This document shows positions 8,309 to 17,116 of a DNA stretch of 64,000 nt, piece by piece. A program made the translations under genes and the position numbers. Origin of the DNA: Pseudomonadota bacterium (GTDB lineage Bacteria > Pseudomonadota > Gammaproteobacteria > Burkholderiales > Burkholderiaceae_C); assembly GCA_021848345.1 (NCBI GenBank), contig JAJZUV010000003.1, positions 124,001-188,000 on the forward strand. The letters run 5' to 3'. Numbering within the stretch: the first letter of the stretch is position 1; each line of letters begins with the position of its first letter. The notes under the pieces are model-generated. The model saw only the letters and a list, made by a program, of their open reading frames with translations, did not search any database and was not told the origin of the DNA.

Positions 8309-9640
8309 ATGAAAATCCTGGTCATCGGCTCCGGCGGCCGCGAACACGCGCTGGCGTGGAAGCTCGCCCAATCCCCGCGCGTGAAAAAGGTCTTCGTGGC
8401 CCCCGGCAACGGGGGCACCGCGGGCGCGGCGCACCTGGAGAACCTGGCGCTTTCGGAAATCGAGCGTCTGGCCGACTTCTGCGTCGCCGAGGACGTGCAC
8501 CTCACCGTGGTCGGCCCCGAGGCGCCGCTGGCGGCCGGCGTGGTGGACCATTTCCGCGAGCGTCGCCTGCGCATCTTCGGACCCACGCGCGCGGCCGCCC
8601 AGCTGGAAAGCTCCAAGGCCTACGCGAAGGAGTTCATGCAGCGCCACGGCATTCCGACCGCGCAGCACCGCACCTTCACCGACCCGGCGCAGGCGCACGC
8701 CTACATCACCGAGCGCAATTGCGCGCTGGTGGTCAAGGCCGACGGCCTGGCCGCGGGCAAGGGCGTGGTGGTGGCCTCCACGCCCGAGGAAGCCCACGCC
8801 GCGGTGGACGACATGCTCGAGCGCAACACCTACGGCGTGCAGCACGGCGAGGCCGGCGCGCGCGTGGTGATCGAGGACTTCCTCGAGGGCGAGGAAGCCA
8901 GTTTCATCGTGCTGGTGGACGGCACGCGGGTGCTGCCGCTGGCCTCCAGCCAGGACCACAAGCGCCTGCGCGACGGCGACCAGGGGCCGAACACCGGCGG
9001 CATGGGCGCCTATTCCCCGGCCCCGGTGGTCACGCCCGAGGTGCATGCGCGGGTGATGCGCGAGATCATCATGCCCACGGTGCAGGGCATGGCCGCCGAC
9101 GGCCACCCCTACACCGGGTTCCTGTACGCCGGGCTGATGATCGACCGCCAGGGCCACGCGCGCACCCTGGAGTTCAACTGCCGTCTGGGCGACCCCGAGA
9201 CCCAGCCCATCCTGATGCGCCTGAAGAGCGACCTCGTGCACGTGCTCGACGCGGCCATCGACGGCAAGCTCGATGCCCTGGAACTGCAGTGGGACCGGCG
9301 CACCGCGCTGTCGGTGGTGATGGCCGCCCCCGGCTACCCCGAGGCTCCGCGCCTGGGCGGAGCCATCGAGGGCCTGCCGGCTCCTGCCGAGGACCTGCAG
9401 GTGTTCCATGCGGGCACGCGCCTGGACGGCGAGGTGCTGCGCACGGCCGGCGGGCGCGTGCTGGCCGTCACCGCGCTGGGCGATTCGCTGCGCATGGCGC
9501 AGCAACGCGCCTACAGCGGCGTGCGCCAGATCCGCTTCGAGGGCATGCAGTTCCGCCAGGACATCGGCTGGCGCGCGCTGGACAAGGCGCAGGGGCGTCC
9601 CAAGGCCTCGCAAGGCACGCAGGGCGACGCGGGGCGCTGA
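8309..9640 (+). CDS. purD: Phosphoribosylamine-glycine ligase (GAR synthetase)
   Basis: A 443-residue ATP-grasp enzyme for the second step of purine biosynthesis, joining glycine to phosphoribosylamine. It starts MKILVIGSGGREHALAW, the family signature, followed by FVAPGNGGTAG, VVGPEAPLAAGVVD, the ATP-grasp segments VVKADGLAAGKGVVVA and GEEASFIVLVDG, then NTGGMGAYSPAP and LEFNCRLGDPETQ for metal binding. The alternative ATG at 8288 would add seven residues (MAQTQAP); 8309 fits the family better, and neither start has a clear ribosome-binding site. The gene ends 12 bp before the convergent CoA-transferase gene. Confidence 0.96.
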   Translation: MKILVIGSGGREHALAWKLAQSPRVKKVFVAPGNGGTAGAAHLENLALSEIERLADFCVAEDVHLTVVGPEAPLAAGVVDHFRERRLRIFGPTRAAAQLESSKAYAKEFMQRHGIPTAQHRTFTDPAQAHAYITERNCALVVKADGLAAGKGVVVASTPEEAHAAVDDMLERNTYGVQHGEAGARVVIEDFLEGEEASFIVLVDGTRVLPLASSQDHKRLRDGDQGPNTGGMGAYSPAPVVTPEVHARVMREIIMPTVQGMAADGHPYTGFLYAGLMIDRQGHARTLEFNCRLGDPETQPILMRLKSDLVHVLDAAIDGKLDALELQWDRRTALSVVMAAPGYPEAPRLGGAIEGLPAPAEDLQVFHAGTRLDGEVLRTAGGRVLAVTALGDSLRMAQQRAYSGVRQIRFEGMQFRQDIGWRALDKAQGRPKASQGTQGDAGR

Positions 9641-9652
9641 GGGCGCCCGGTC

Positions 9653-10921
9653 TCAGATCACGCCGTCGCGGCGCAGCGCCTCGACGGCCTCGGCATCGAA
9701 TCCGAGTTCGGCCAGCACCTGCTCGTTGTGCGCCCCCAGCGCCGGGCCCAGCCAGCGCGTGCCCCCGGGCGTGCGCGTCAGGCGCGGCACCACGCCGGGC
9801 ACGTCCACCGGCGTTCCGTCGGCCAGCGCGTGGCGCTCGATCATGCCCCGCGCACGGAATTGCGGGTCGGCGCAGATGTCGGCGATGCTGTAGATGCGGC
9901 TGGCCGGCACGTCGGCCTCGCGCATCGCGCGCACCACCTCGGGGGCTTCGCGGCCGCCCACCCATTGCTGGATCGCAGCATCGATCTCCGCGGCGGCGCG
10001 GATGCGCCCCGGATTGGTGGCGAGGTCGGCGCGCGAGGCCAGGTCCTCGCGTCCGATGGCCAGCATCAGGCGGCGGAAGATCGCGTCCCCGTTGCCGGAG
10101 ATCTGCACCCACTCGCCGCCGGCACTGCGATACACGTTGGAAGGCACGATGCCGGCGATGGAACTGCCGCAGCGCTCGCGCACCGTGCCGCCCACGCTGT
10201 ACTCCATCAGGGTGCTTTCCATCAGGTTGAACACCGACTCGGTCAGCGCCACGTCGACCACCTGCCCCTCGCCTCCCCGGTTGCCGTCGAAGCGCCCGCC
10301 GGTGGCGTCGCGATGGCGCAGCGCCATCAGCGCGCCCATCACCGCGTGCAGCGCGGCGATCGAGTCGCCCAGCGAAAGGTTCGAGCGCATCGGCGGATGC
10401 GCGGGGTCCCCGGTGACGTAGCGCATGCCCCCCATCGATTCGGCGATGGCGCCGAATCCCGGCTGGGCGCGCAGGGGGCCGGTCTGGCCGAAGCCGGAAA
10501 TGCGCACCATCACCAGCGAGGGATTGGCCTGGCTCAACTGCTCCCAGCCCAGGCCGAGCTTTTCCAGCACGCCCGGGCGCATGTTCTCGACCAGCACGTC
10601 GCAGCGTCGCACCAGACGCAGCACGATGTCGCGTCCGGCCCCGGACTTCAGGTCCAGCGTGATGCAGCGCTTGTTGCGCGCCTGCGCGGCCCACCACAGC
10701 GAGGTGTCGCCATGCATCTGGCGCCAGCCGCGCAGCGGATCCCCGCCGGGCTCCGCGCCGCGCGCGGGGGTTTCCACCTTCACCACGTCGGCGCCGAACT
10801 CGGCCATCAGGCGGGTGGCGAAGGGTCCGGCGATCAGGCTGCCGAGTTCGAGCACGCGCAGCCCCTGCAACGCGCCCGCCGGGAGAGAGCCTGCGGTGGC
10901 TTGGGTCGATGGATGGGTCAT
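9653..10921 (-). CDS. CaiB/BaiF family CoA-transferase
   Basis: A 422-residue class III CoA-transferase (formyl-CoA/carnitine CoA-transferase family). The N-terminal LRVLELGSLIAGPFATRLMAEFGADVVKVE is diagnostic, as are NKRCITLDLKS, VENMRPGVLEKLGLG, RISGFGQTGP and the C-terminal VPASRIYSIADICADPQF. Asp186 in LSLGDSIAALHA is the expected catalytic aspartate that carries the mixed anhydride. The enzyme should move CoA between an organic acid and an acyl-CoA; substrates cannot be read from sequence. It sits alone, convergent with purD, and its upstream side faces the terminator of the symporter gene. Confidence 0.92.
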   Translation of the reverse strand: MTHPSTQATAGSLPAGALQGLRVLELGSLIAGPFATRLMAEFGADVVKVETPARGAEPGGDPLRGWRQMHGDTSLWWAAQARNKRCITLDLKSGAGRDIVLRLVRRCDVLVENMRPGVLEKLGLGWEQLSQANPSLVMVRISGFGQTGPLRAQPGFGAIAESMGGMRYVTGDPAHPPMRSNLSLGDSIAALHAVMGALMALRHRDATGGRFDGNRGGEGQVVDVALTESVFNLMESTLMEYSVGGTVRERCGSSIAGIVPSNVYRSAGGEWVQISGNGDAIFRRLMLAIGREDLASRADLATNPGRIRAAAEIDAAIQQWVGGREAPEVVRAMREADVPASRIYSIADICADPQFRARGMIERHALADGTPVDVPGVVPRLTRTPGGTRWLGPALGAHNEQVLAELGFDAEAVEALRRDGVI

Positions 10922-10950
10922 GGCTCCATTGCACCACAGGCGACGGGCGG

Positions 10951-10982
10951 AAAAAAAGCCCGGGGGCCTTCGCCCCCGGGCT
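10951..10982 (-). terminator. Intrinsic terminator of the symporter gene
   Basis: A perfect 11-bp stem (AGCCCGGGGGC with GCCCCCGGGCT) around a 4-nt loop, followed on the minus strand by a run of seven T. It lies 21 bp beyond the symporter stop codon. Confidence 0.9.
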
Positions 10983-11003
10983 CGAAAAACTCCGATGCGG
11001 GAA

Positions 11004-12545
11004 TCAGCCCACGTAATCGGCGGCGCTGGTCGCGTCGCGATCGTTGGCCATGCCCAGCGCGCGGATCACCAGCGTGGCCACCACCGCCACGACGAGGTTC
11101 AGGATCACCGCGTACAGGCCGATGTAGGCCGGAATGATCTGGCCCGCCACGTGCAGCGCATAGGCCGAGGACTTGAAGCCGCTCAGCGAGGCCGCCCAGA
11201 CGCCCCAGGCCAGGCCCGCGGCCCAGCCCAGCAGCAGCGCCTTCGGATCGAACCAGCGGGTGTAGATGCCCGAGACGATGGCCGGCAGGGTCTGCAGCAC
11301 CAGGATGCCGCCCAGCAGCTGCAGCTGGATGGCGTACTTCAAGGGCAGGAACACGATGAACAGCAGGGCGCCGAACTTGACCACCAGCGACACCAGCTTG
11401 GCCATGTCGGTTTCCTTCTGCACCGAGCACTGCGGGTTGATGAAGGCCTTGTAGATGTTGCGGGTGAACAGGTTCGCCGCGGCGATGGACATGATGGCCG
11501 CGGGCACCAGCGCCCCGATGGCCACGGCGGCGAAGCCGACGCCGACGAACCAGGACGGGAAGTAGTGCAGCAGCAGGCCCGGCATCGCGAACTGCGGCCC
11601 GTATTGCTTGAAGTACGGGGCCAGGTCGGGCAGCTTTTCGATGCCGCCGGCGTAGGCCATGTAGCCCAGCATGGCGATCAGGCCCAGCATCAGCGAGTAG
11701 GCCGGCAGCCACACCCAGTTGCGGCGCAGGGTGTTGGGCCCCTTGGCGGCCAGCACCGCGGTGGAGGCGTGGGGATACAGCATCAGCGCCAGTGCCGAGC
11801 CGAAGGCCAGCGTGGCGTAGAAGGACTGCATGCCCCAGTTGCCGTTCTTGATCTCCGGCAGCAGCAGGTGCTCCTTGGGAACCGCCGCGAAGATCGCGCC
11901 CAGGCCGCCCAGCTTGCTCGGGATGATCACGACCATCGCGATCACCGTGATGTAGACCAGCAGGTCCTTCACCACCGCGATCGACGCCGGAGCGCGCAGC
12001 CCGCTGGTGTAGGTGAAGGCAGCCAGGATGACGAAGGCGATGATCAGCGGCAGGTCGCCGACCAGGCCGTGCCCGGCGGGGAAGCCCAGGCCGCCGATGA
12101 CCACCTGGATGCCCACCAGCTGCAGCGCGATGTAGGGCATGGTGGCGACGATGCCGGTGATCGCGATGGCCAGCGCCAGCCCGGGGCTGCCGTAGCGCCC
12201 GGCGACGAAGTCCGAGGCCGTGATGTAGTTGTGCTTGTGCGCGACCACCCACAGGCGCGGCAGCAGCGCGAACACCATCGGGTACACGAGCACCGTGTAC
12301 GGCAGCGCGAAGAAGCCCAGCGCGCCCGCCCCGAACACCAGGGCCGGAACGGCCACGAAGGTGTAGGCGGTGTACAGGTCGCCGCCGATCAGGAACCAGG
12401 TGATCCAGCTGCCGAAGCGGCGGCCGCCCAGGCCCCACTCGTGCAGATGGCTCATGTCCCCCTTGCGCCAGTGCGCGGAGACGAAGCCCAGGATGGTGAT
12501 CAGCAGGAACAGCAGGACGAAGACTACGGTTGCGGTGACGTTCAT
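11004..12545 (-). CDS. Sodium:solute symporter, monocarboxylate (MctP/ActP-like)
   Basis: A 513-residue polytopic inner-membrane protein of the SSS family with about 13 predicted helices. Family features include the first helix VTATVVFVLLFLLITILGF, then GGRRFGSWITWFLIGGDLYTAYTF, ASDFVAGRYGSPGLALA and a C-terminal helix VILNLVVAVVATLVI. The transporter is preceded by a small DUF3311 membrane protein 4 bp upstream, an arrangement typical of MctP-type carriers for lactate, pyruvate or acetate rather than proline carriers. Sodium or proton coupling cannot be decided. ATG 12545 follows a GGAG ribosome-binding site and leaves a 4-bp gap to the preceding stop, so translation is probably coupled. Confidence 0.88.
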   Translation of the reverse strand: MNVTATVVFVLLFLLITILGFVSAHWRKGDMSHLHEWGLGGRRFGSWITWFLIGGDLYTAYTFVAVPALVFGAGALGFFALPYTVLVYPMVFALLPRLWVVAHKHNYITASDFVAGRYGSPGLALAIAITGIVATMPYIALQLVGIQVVIGGLGFPAGHGLVGDLPLIIAFVILAAFTYTSGLRAPASIAVVKDLLVYITVIAMVVIIPSKLGGLGAIFAAVPKEHLLLPEIKNGNWGMQSFYATLAFGSALALMLYPHASTAVLAAKGPNTLRRNWVWLPAYSLMLGLIAMLGYMAYAGGIEKLPDLAPYFKQYGPQFAMPGLLLHYFPSWFVGVGFAAVAIGALVPAAIMSIAAANLFTRNIYKAFINPQCSVQKETDMAKLVSLVVKFGALLFIVFLPLKYAIQLQLLGGILVLQTLPAIVSGIYTRWFDPKALLLGWAAGLAWGVWAASLSGFKSSAYALHVAGQIIPAYIGLYAVILNLVVAVVATLVIRALGMANDRDATSAADYVG

Positions 12546-12549
12546 CGCT

Positions 12550-12771
12550 TCAGTCTCCGCTTCCGGTCGGCACGACCATCTTGTAGACGATGCCGATGAA
12601 CACGCTGGACAGCGGCACCCACAGCAGCTGCCACCAGTAGAAGAAGGGCATGCCCATCCATGCGGGGTCGGTCTTGTTGAACCAGGGCACGACAAGCACT
12701 GCGACGCAGGGGATCGCCAGCAGGATCACTGCCAGCGGTCCCAGCTTGCGTGCCGGGGCGCGATCGGACAT
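12550..12771 (-). CDS. DUF3311 small membrane protein
   Basis: A 73-residue protein with two predicted transmembrane helices (about residues 11-28 and 42-62) and the central motif NKTDPAWMGMPFFYWWQLLW, typical of DUF3311 proteins encoded directly before sodium:solute symporters. It probably assists or forms part of the transporter, analogous to small partner subunits of other SSS carriers; this is inferred from gene pairing. ATG 12771 has a GGAG about 10 nt upstream. The upstream intergenic region carries a 7-bp inverted repeat at 12915-12936. Confidence 0.85.
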   Translation of the reverse strand: MSDRAPARKLGPLAVILLAIPCVAVLVVPWFNKTDPAWMGMPFFYWWQLLWVPLSSVFIGIVYKMVVPTGSGD

Positions 12772-12914
12772 GAGGGAATCTCCGTAGGGTCGGGATCGAG
12801 GGATAGGGGGATCGCCGTGACCGTCGCGCGCTCCGGGTATGTCGCCGGCGCGCCAGGCACGCGCGGCGAGTCCCCCGATGTCGCGCGGGCGGCGCAGGCC
12901 CGCATCTCTGATGC

Positions 12915-12936
12915 ACATTCAACATTTGCTGAATGT
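12915..12936. promoter_or_regulatory. Inverted repeat upstream of the transporter pair
   Basis: ACATTCA and TGAATGT pair perfectly with an 8-bp spacer (22 bp overall) in an AT-richer island about 145 bp upstream of the DUF3311 start. The symmetry and size fit an operator for a dimeric helix-turn-helix regulator. It lies between the transporter genes and the 3' end of hrpA, so it most likely controls the transporter. Confidence 0.45.
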
Positions 12937-13052
12937 TTCGCGCACTGTAGCCAAGGAAGCGGTGCGTTGCTAATTCGGGGTTATCCCTAGTCCTGACCGT
13001 GGTATGGGCCGCAAATCCTGGCCCGTCGCCGCGATCATCCGAGCGCTCCCGA

Positions 13053-16000
13053 CTACTTGCGCCACTGGCTCCAGGCCTTTTCCACCCGCTTCACGGATAT
13101 CGGAAAAGGCGTTCGCAATTCCTGCGCGAACAGCGCGACGCGCAGTTCCTCCAGCATCCAGCGCAGCTCCTCCAGGCGCGCGTCGGGCGCGCCCTCGCCC
13201 TGCTGGCGAAGGCCTTGCATCTCGCGACGCAGTCGCGCGAGCAGCGGGGCCAGTTCGGCCTGGTGCTGCGCATCGCGCGCGGGGTCGGCGCGGAACTTGT
13301 CCAGGCGCATCTGCACGGCTTTCAGATAGCGCGGCAGGTGCGCCCGGCGCGCGGGCGGCACATCGGCCATGAACCGCGCGGGCACCAGCTCCTGCAATTG
13401 CTGGGTGATGTCCGCGTGCAACGCCGCCTGCGCCTTGAAGCCGGCCAGCTTCTTCTGCGCCGCGTTCCATTCCAGCAGGATGGCGCCGGCCAGGCGTGCC
13501 ATCTCCTGGGCCAGCAACTGCAGGCGCGGCCGCCCCTCGGCCAGGCGCCGCTCGAAGGCCTGCGCGTCGCCGGGCAGGGGCTCGCCGAGAAAGGCCAGGT
13601 CCAGCGCGGCGTCGAGCACCTGCTGGCGCAACTCCTCGGCACTGCCCAGGGACATGTAGGCGAAGGCCGCCTGCTGCAGGCCCTGCAGGTTCTTCTCGGC
13701 CGCCTTCAGGGGCTCGCGCAACTGCAGCGCGAACAGCCGGCGCAGGCCCGCGCGATGCGCCCGCGCCGCGGCTTCGGGGGTGTCGAACACGTCGATGTCG
13801 ACGGCCTTGCCGCGATCCACCAGAGCAGGAAAGCCCACCAGGGTCGCCGCGCCCCGCCGGATCTCCAGCAGTTCCGGCAAGGTGCCGAAGCTCCAGCTGG
13901 TATGACCCTGCCCGGCCTGTTCCGGGGTGTCCGTCGGGGCCGCGGCCGCCGCAGGACCGCGGCCGCCGCGCCCGCGGGACTCGGCCGTGCCCGGCCCCTT
14001 CCCGGCTGCCGAGGTCGCGCCGGCAGCGCTCGCGGCGAGTGTCGCCGCGGCCTTCGCGCCCGCCGCGGGGACGCCGCCGGCCTCCGGCAAGGCGCGCGCG
14101 GCCGCCTGGAAGGCCTCGCGCGCCGCGCCGCCGAGTTCCGCGCGCAGGCGCGCGAGATTGCGTCCCATGCCGAGCTGGCGGCCCCGGGCGTCGACCACGC
14201 GTATGTTGAACAACAGGTGAGCGTCCAGCGCGTCGGGCCGGAAATGCTCGGACTCCGGCACGAGCCCGGTGGTCTCGCGCACCAGCTCGCGCAGCGCGTC
14301 GAGCAGCGGCTGCGCCGCGTAACGCCCGGGCTCGCAGAGTTGCAGGGCAAAGCGCTGGGCCGTCGCGGGCAGCGGCACCAGGCGCGCGCGCTGGCGCTGC
14401 GGCAAGGTCTTGAGCAACGCGGCGATCTTGTCGCCCAGCATGCCCGGCACCAGCCATTGCAGGCGCTGCTCGGGCAACTGGTTGAGGGCCTCCAGCGGCA
14501 CCTCCACGGTCACGCCGTCGCGGGCGCCCCCCGGATCGAAGCTGTAGGCCAGGGGCAACTCCAGGCCGGCCACGCGCAATCGGGTCGGGAAGGCCTCGGT
14601 GGTGATGCCCGCCGCCTGGTGGCGCATCAGTTCCTCGCGCTCCAGGAACAGCAGCCTCGGCTGCTGCGCCTGGGCCTTGCGGTACCAGGCATCGAAACCG
14701 GAACCGCTGTGCACCTCGGGGGGCACGAAACGGTCGTAGAAGGCCTCGATCAAGGCATCGTCCACCAGCAGGTCGCGCCGGCGGGATCGCTCCTCGAGTT
14801 GTTCGATCTGCGCCACCAGCTTGCGGTTGTGCTGCAGGAATGGCCAGCGCGCGTCCCATTCGCCCTGGACCAGCGCGTGGCGTATGAACAACTCGCGGGC
14901 CAGCACCGGATCCACCCTGCCGTAGTCGATGCGGCGCTGGTTGTAGATCACCAGGCCGTACAGCGTGGCGCGCTCGAAGGCGCTGACCTGCGCCGGCTTC
15001 TTCTCCCAGTGCGGCTCGTGCAGCGTGCGCTGCAGCAGGTGGGCGCCCACCCGCTCGATCCACTGCGGCTCGATGCGCGCCACCTGGCGCGCGTACAGCC
15101 GCGTGGTCTGCACCAGCTCCGCGGCCATGATCCAGCGCCCCGCCTTGCGCCCGACCGGCGAGGCCGGGTGGATGAGAAAGCGGATGCCCCGCGCGCCCAG
15201 GTAATGGGGTCCGTCGTCGGCCTTGCAGCCCACGTTGCCCAGCAGTCCGGCGAGCAGGCTCAAGTGGATCTGCTCGTCGCTGGCGGGGGCCGTGTTGAGC
15301 TTCCAGCCATGCTCGGCCACCAGCGCGTGCAACTGGGTGTGCACGTCGTGCCACTCGCGCATGCGCATGGGCGACAGGAACTCGGAGCGCAGCTGTTCGT
15401 GCAGCTTGCGATGCGACTTCTTGTGCGCCACCAGCTCCTGGTAGTGGGTCCACAGCTTGAGCCAGCCCGCGAGCTCGGAGCCGCCCTCGACGAAGCGTCT
15501 GTGCGCGGTATCGGCCGCCTCCTGGCGGTCCGCCGGGCGCTCGCGCGGGTCTTGCACGGCCAGCGCCGAGGCGATGATCAGCAGCTCGGCGAGCGCCTGC
15601 TGGCGCCGCGCCTCCAGGATCATGCGCCCCAGGCGCGGATCCAGCGGCAGCACGGCCAGCTGGCGTCCGGTCTCGGTGAGCTGGTTCTGCGCGTCCACGG
15701 CGCCGAGCTCGCCCAGCAACTGGTAACCGTCGGCGATGGCCTTGCGCTGCGGAGGATCGATGAAGGGGAACTGCTCGACCGCGCGCAGACCCAGCGCCTG
15801 CATGCGCAGGATCACCGCGGCCAGCGAGGAGCGCAGGATCTCGGGATCCGTGAACCGCTGCCGTGCCTGGAAGTCCGCCTCGTCGTACAGGCGGATGCAG
15901 ATGCCGTCGGCCACGCGGCCGCAGCGCCCCGCGCGCTGGTTCGCCGCGGCCTGGCTGATCGGCTCCACCTGCAGTTGCTCGACCTTCTGGCGAAAGCTGT

Positions 16001-17024
16001 AGCGCTTGACCCGGGCCAGCCCCGAGTCGATCACGTAGCGGATGCCCGGCACGGTCAGCGAGGTCTCGGCCACGTTGGTCGACAACACGATGCGCCGGGC
16101 AGCGCCGCCGGCCTGGAACACGCGGTCCTGTTCGGCCTGGGACAGGCGCGCGTACAGGGGCAGGATCTCCACGCCGCGCCGCGCGGTCTCCAGGTGGTGC
16201 TTGCGCAGGGCCTCGGCGCAATCGCGGATCTCGCGCTCGCCGGGCAGGAACACCAGCACGTCGCCGCTGCCGGCGCGCCAGAGTTCGTCCACCGCCTCGC
16301 AGACCGCCTGGTTGAGTTCGCGCGGCTCGCGTGCCGGCGCGCCGGCCTCGGCCGCGGCGGGGCCCGCGTCGAGCAGGGGCCGCCAGCGGATCTCCACCGG
16401 GTACAGGCGTCCGGACACCTCGATCACCGGCGCCGGTCCTCGCGGTCCCGCGAAATGCCTGGCGAAGCGCTCGGCGTCGATGGTCGCCGAGGTGATCACC
16501 AGCTTCAGGTCGGGGCGCCTGGGCAGCAGCTCGCGCAGGTACCCGAGCAGGAAATCGATGTTGAGGCTGCGCTCGTGCGCCTCGTCGATGATCAGGGTGT
16601 CGTAGGCGCGCAGCAGCGGATCGCGCTGGGTCTCCGCCAGCAGGATGCCGTCGGTCATCAATTTCACCGACGCGCCGCGCTGCAGGCGGTCTGCGAAACG
16701 CACCTTGAACCCGACATGCTCGCCGAGCTCGCTGCCCAGTTCCTGCGCGATGCGCCGCGCCACGCTGACAGCGGCCAAGCGTCGCGGCTGCGTGTGCCCG
16801 ATCAGGCCGGCGCCGCCGGCTCCCAGCCCGCGCCCGAGCTCCAGCGCGATCTTGGGTAGCTGCGTGGTCTTGCCCGATCCGGTTTCGCCGCAGACGATGA
16901 CCACCGGATGCTCGCGCATGGCACGCGCGATGTCCTCTCGCCTGGCGCTGACGGGAAGCTCGGCGGGAAAACGCAGCGGCGGGATGGGGTTCGGCGCCAC
17001 GGGCGCTCGAGCGGGAGACGACAT
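13053..17024 (-). CDS. hrpA: ATP-dependent RNA helicase HrpA
   Basis: A 1323-residue DEAH-box helicase, close to the family's usual 1300 residues. Walker A is GETGSGKT (46-53) and the DEAH box is in LIIDEAHERS (147-150); SAT motif III, QRAGRCGR motif VI and the long HrpA-specific C-terminal region are all present. An Ala/Gly-rich insert of about 60 residues (from PAAGAKAAATLAASAAG) interrupts the C-terminal part and looks like a flexible linker. HrpA remodels structured RNA and rescues stalled ribosomes in other proteobacteria. ATG 17024 (MSSPARAPVAPN) was preferred; an earlier start at 17087 is possible but would leave only 29 bp to the divergent argA. Confidence 0.95.
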   Translation of the reverse strand: MSSPARAPVAPNPIPPLRFPAELPVSARREDIARAMREHPVVIVCGETGSGKTTQLPKIALELGRGLGAGGAGLIGHTQPRRLAAVSVARRIAQELGSELGEHVGFKVRFADRLQRGASVKLMTDGILLAETQRDPLLRAYDTLIIDEAHERSLNIDFLLGYLRELLPRRPDLKLVITSATIDAERFARHFAGPRGPAPVIEVSGRLYPVEIRWRPLLDAGPAAAEAGAPAREPRELNQAVCEAVDELWRAGSGDVLVFLPGEREIRDCAEALRKHHLETARRGVEILPLYARLSQAEQDRVFQAGGAARRIVLSTNVAETSLTVPGIRYVIDSGLARVKRYSFRQKVEQLQVEPISQAAANQRAGRCGRVADGICIRLYDEADFQARQRFTDPEILRSSLAAVILRMQALGLRAVEQFPFIDPPQRKAIADGYQLLGELGAVDAQNQLTETGRQLAVLPLDPRLGRMILEARRQQALAELLIIASALAVQDPRERPADRQEAADTAHRRFVEGGSELAGWLKLWTHYQELVAHKKSHRKLHEQLRSEFLSPMRMREWHDVHTQLHALVAEHGWKLNTAPASDEQIHLSLLAGLLGNVGCKADDGPHYLGARGIRFLIHPASPVGRKAGRWIMAAELVQTTRLYARQVARIEPQWIERVGAHLLQRTLHEPHWEKKPAQVSAFERATLYGLVIYNQRRIDYGRVDPVLARELFIRHALVQGEWDARWPFLQHNRKLVAQIEQLEERSRRRDLLVDDALIEAFYDRFVPPEVHSGSGFDAWYRKAQAQQPRLLFLEREELMRHQAAGITTEAFPTRLRVAGLELPLAYSFDPGGARDGVTVEVPLEALNQLPEQRLQWLVPGMLGDKIAALLKTLPQRQRARLVPLPATAQRFALQLCEPGRYAAQPLLDALRELVRETTGLVPESEHFRPDALDAHLLFNIRVVDARGRQLGMGRNLARLRAELGGAAREAFQAAARALPEAGGVPAAGAKAAATLAASAAGATSAAGKGPGTAESRGRGGRGPAAAAAPTDTPEQAGQGHTSWSFGTLPELLEIRRGAATLVGFPALVDRGKAVDIDVFDTPEAAARAHRAGLRRLFALQLREPLKAAEKNLQGLQQAAFAYMSLGSAEELRQQVLDAALDLAFLGEPLPGDAQAFERRLAEGRPRLQLLAQEMARLAGAILLEWNAAQKKLAGFKAQAALHADITQQLQELVPARFMADVPPARRAHLPRYLKAVQMRLDKFRADPARDAQHQAELAPLLARLRREMQGLRQQGEGAPDARLEELRWMLEELRVALFAQELRTPFPISVKRVEKAWSQWRK

Positions 17025-17080
17025 GCGAAGGCAAACGGCGATCGGCCGGGGTGGGCGGGCTGCTGGGGCTCGCGGGAAAA

Positions 17081-17109
17081 ACGACAATTCTCGATCATTC
17101 CGGGATAAT
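17081..17109 (+). promoter_or_regulatory. Candidate argA promoter
   Basis: ACGACA (17081-17086) and GATAAT (17104-17109) are separated by 17 bp and resemble a sigma-70 promoter. The -10 element ends 7 bp before the argA ATG, so transcription would begin at or next to the start codon. Confidence 0.4.
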
Positions 17110-17116
17110 CACGCGG

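Noticed and set aside
12999..16859. A 1286-codon plus-strand frame opposite hrpA
   Set aside because: Same reason: low-complexity translation opposite a clear DEAH helicase.
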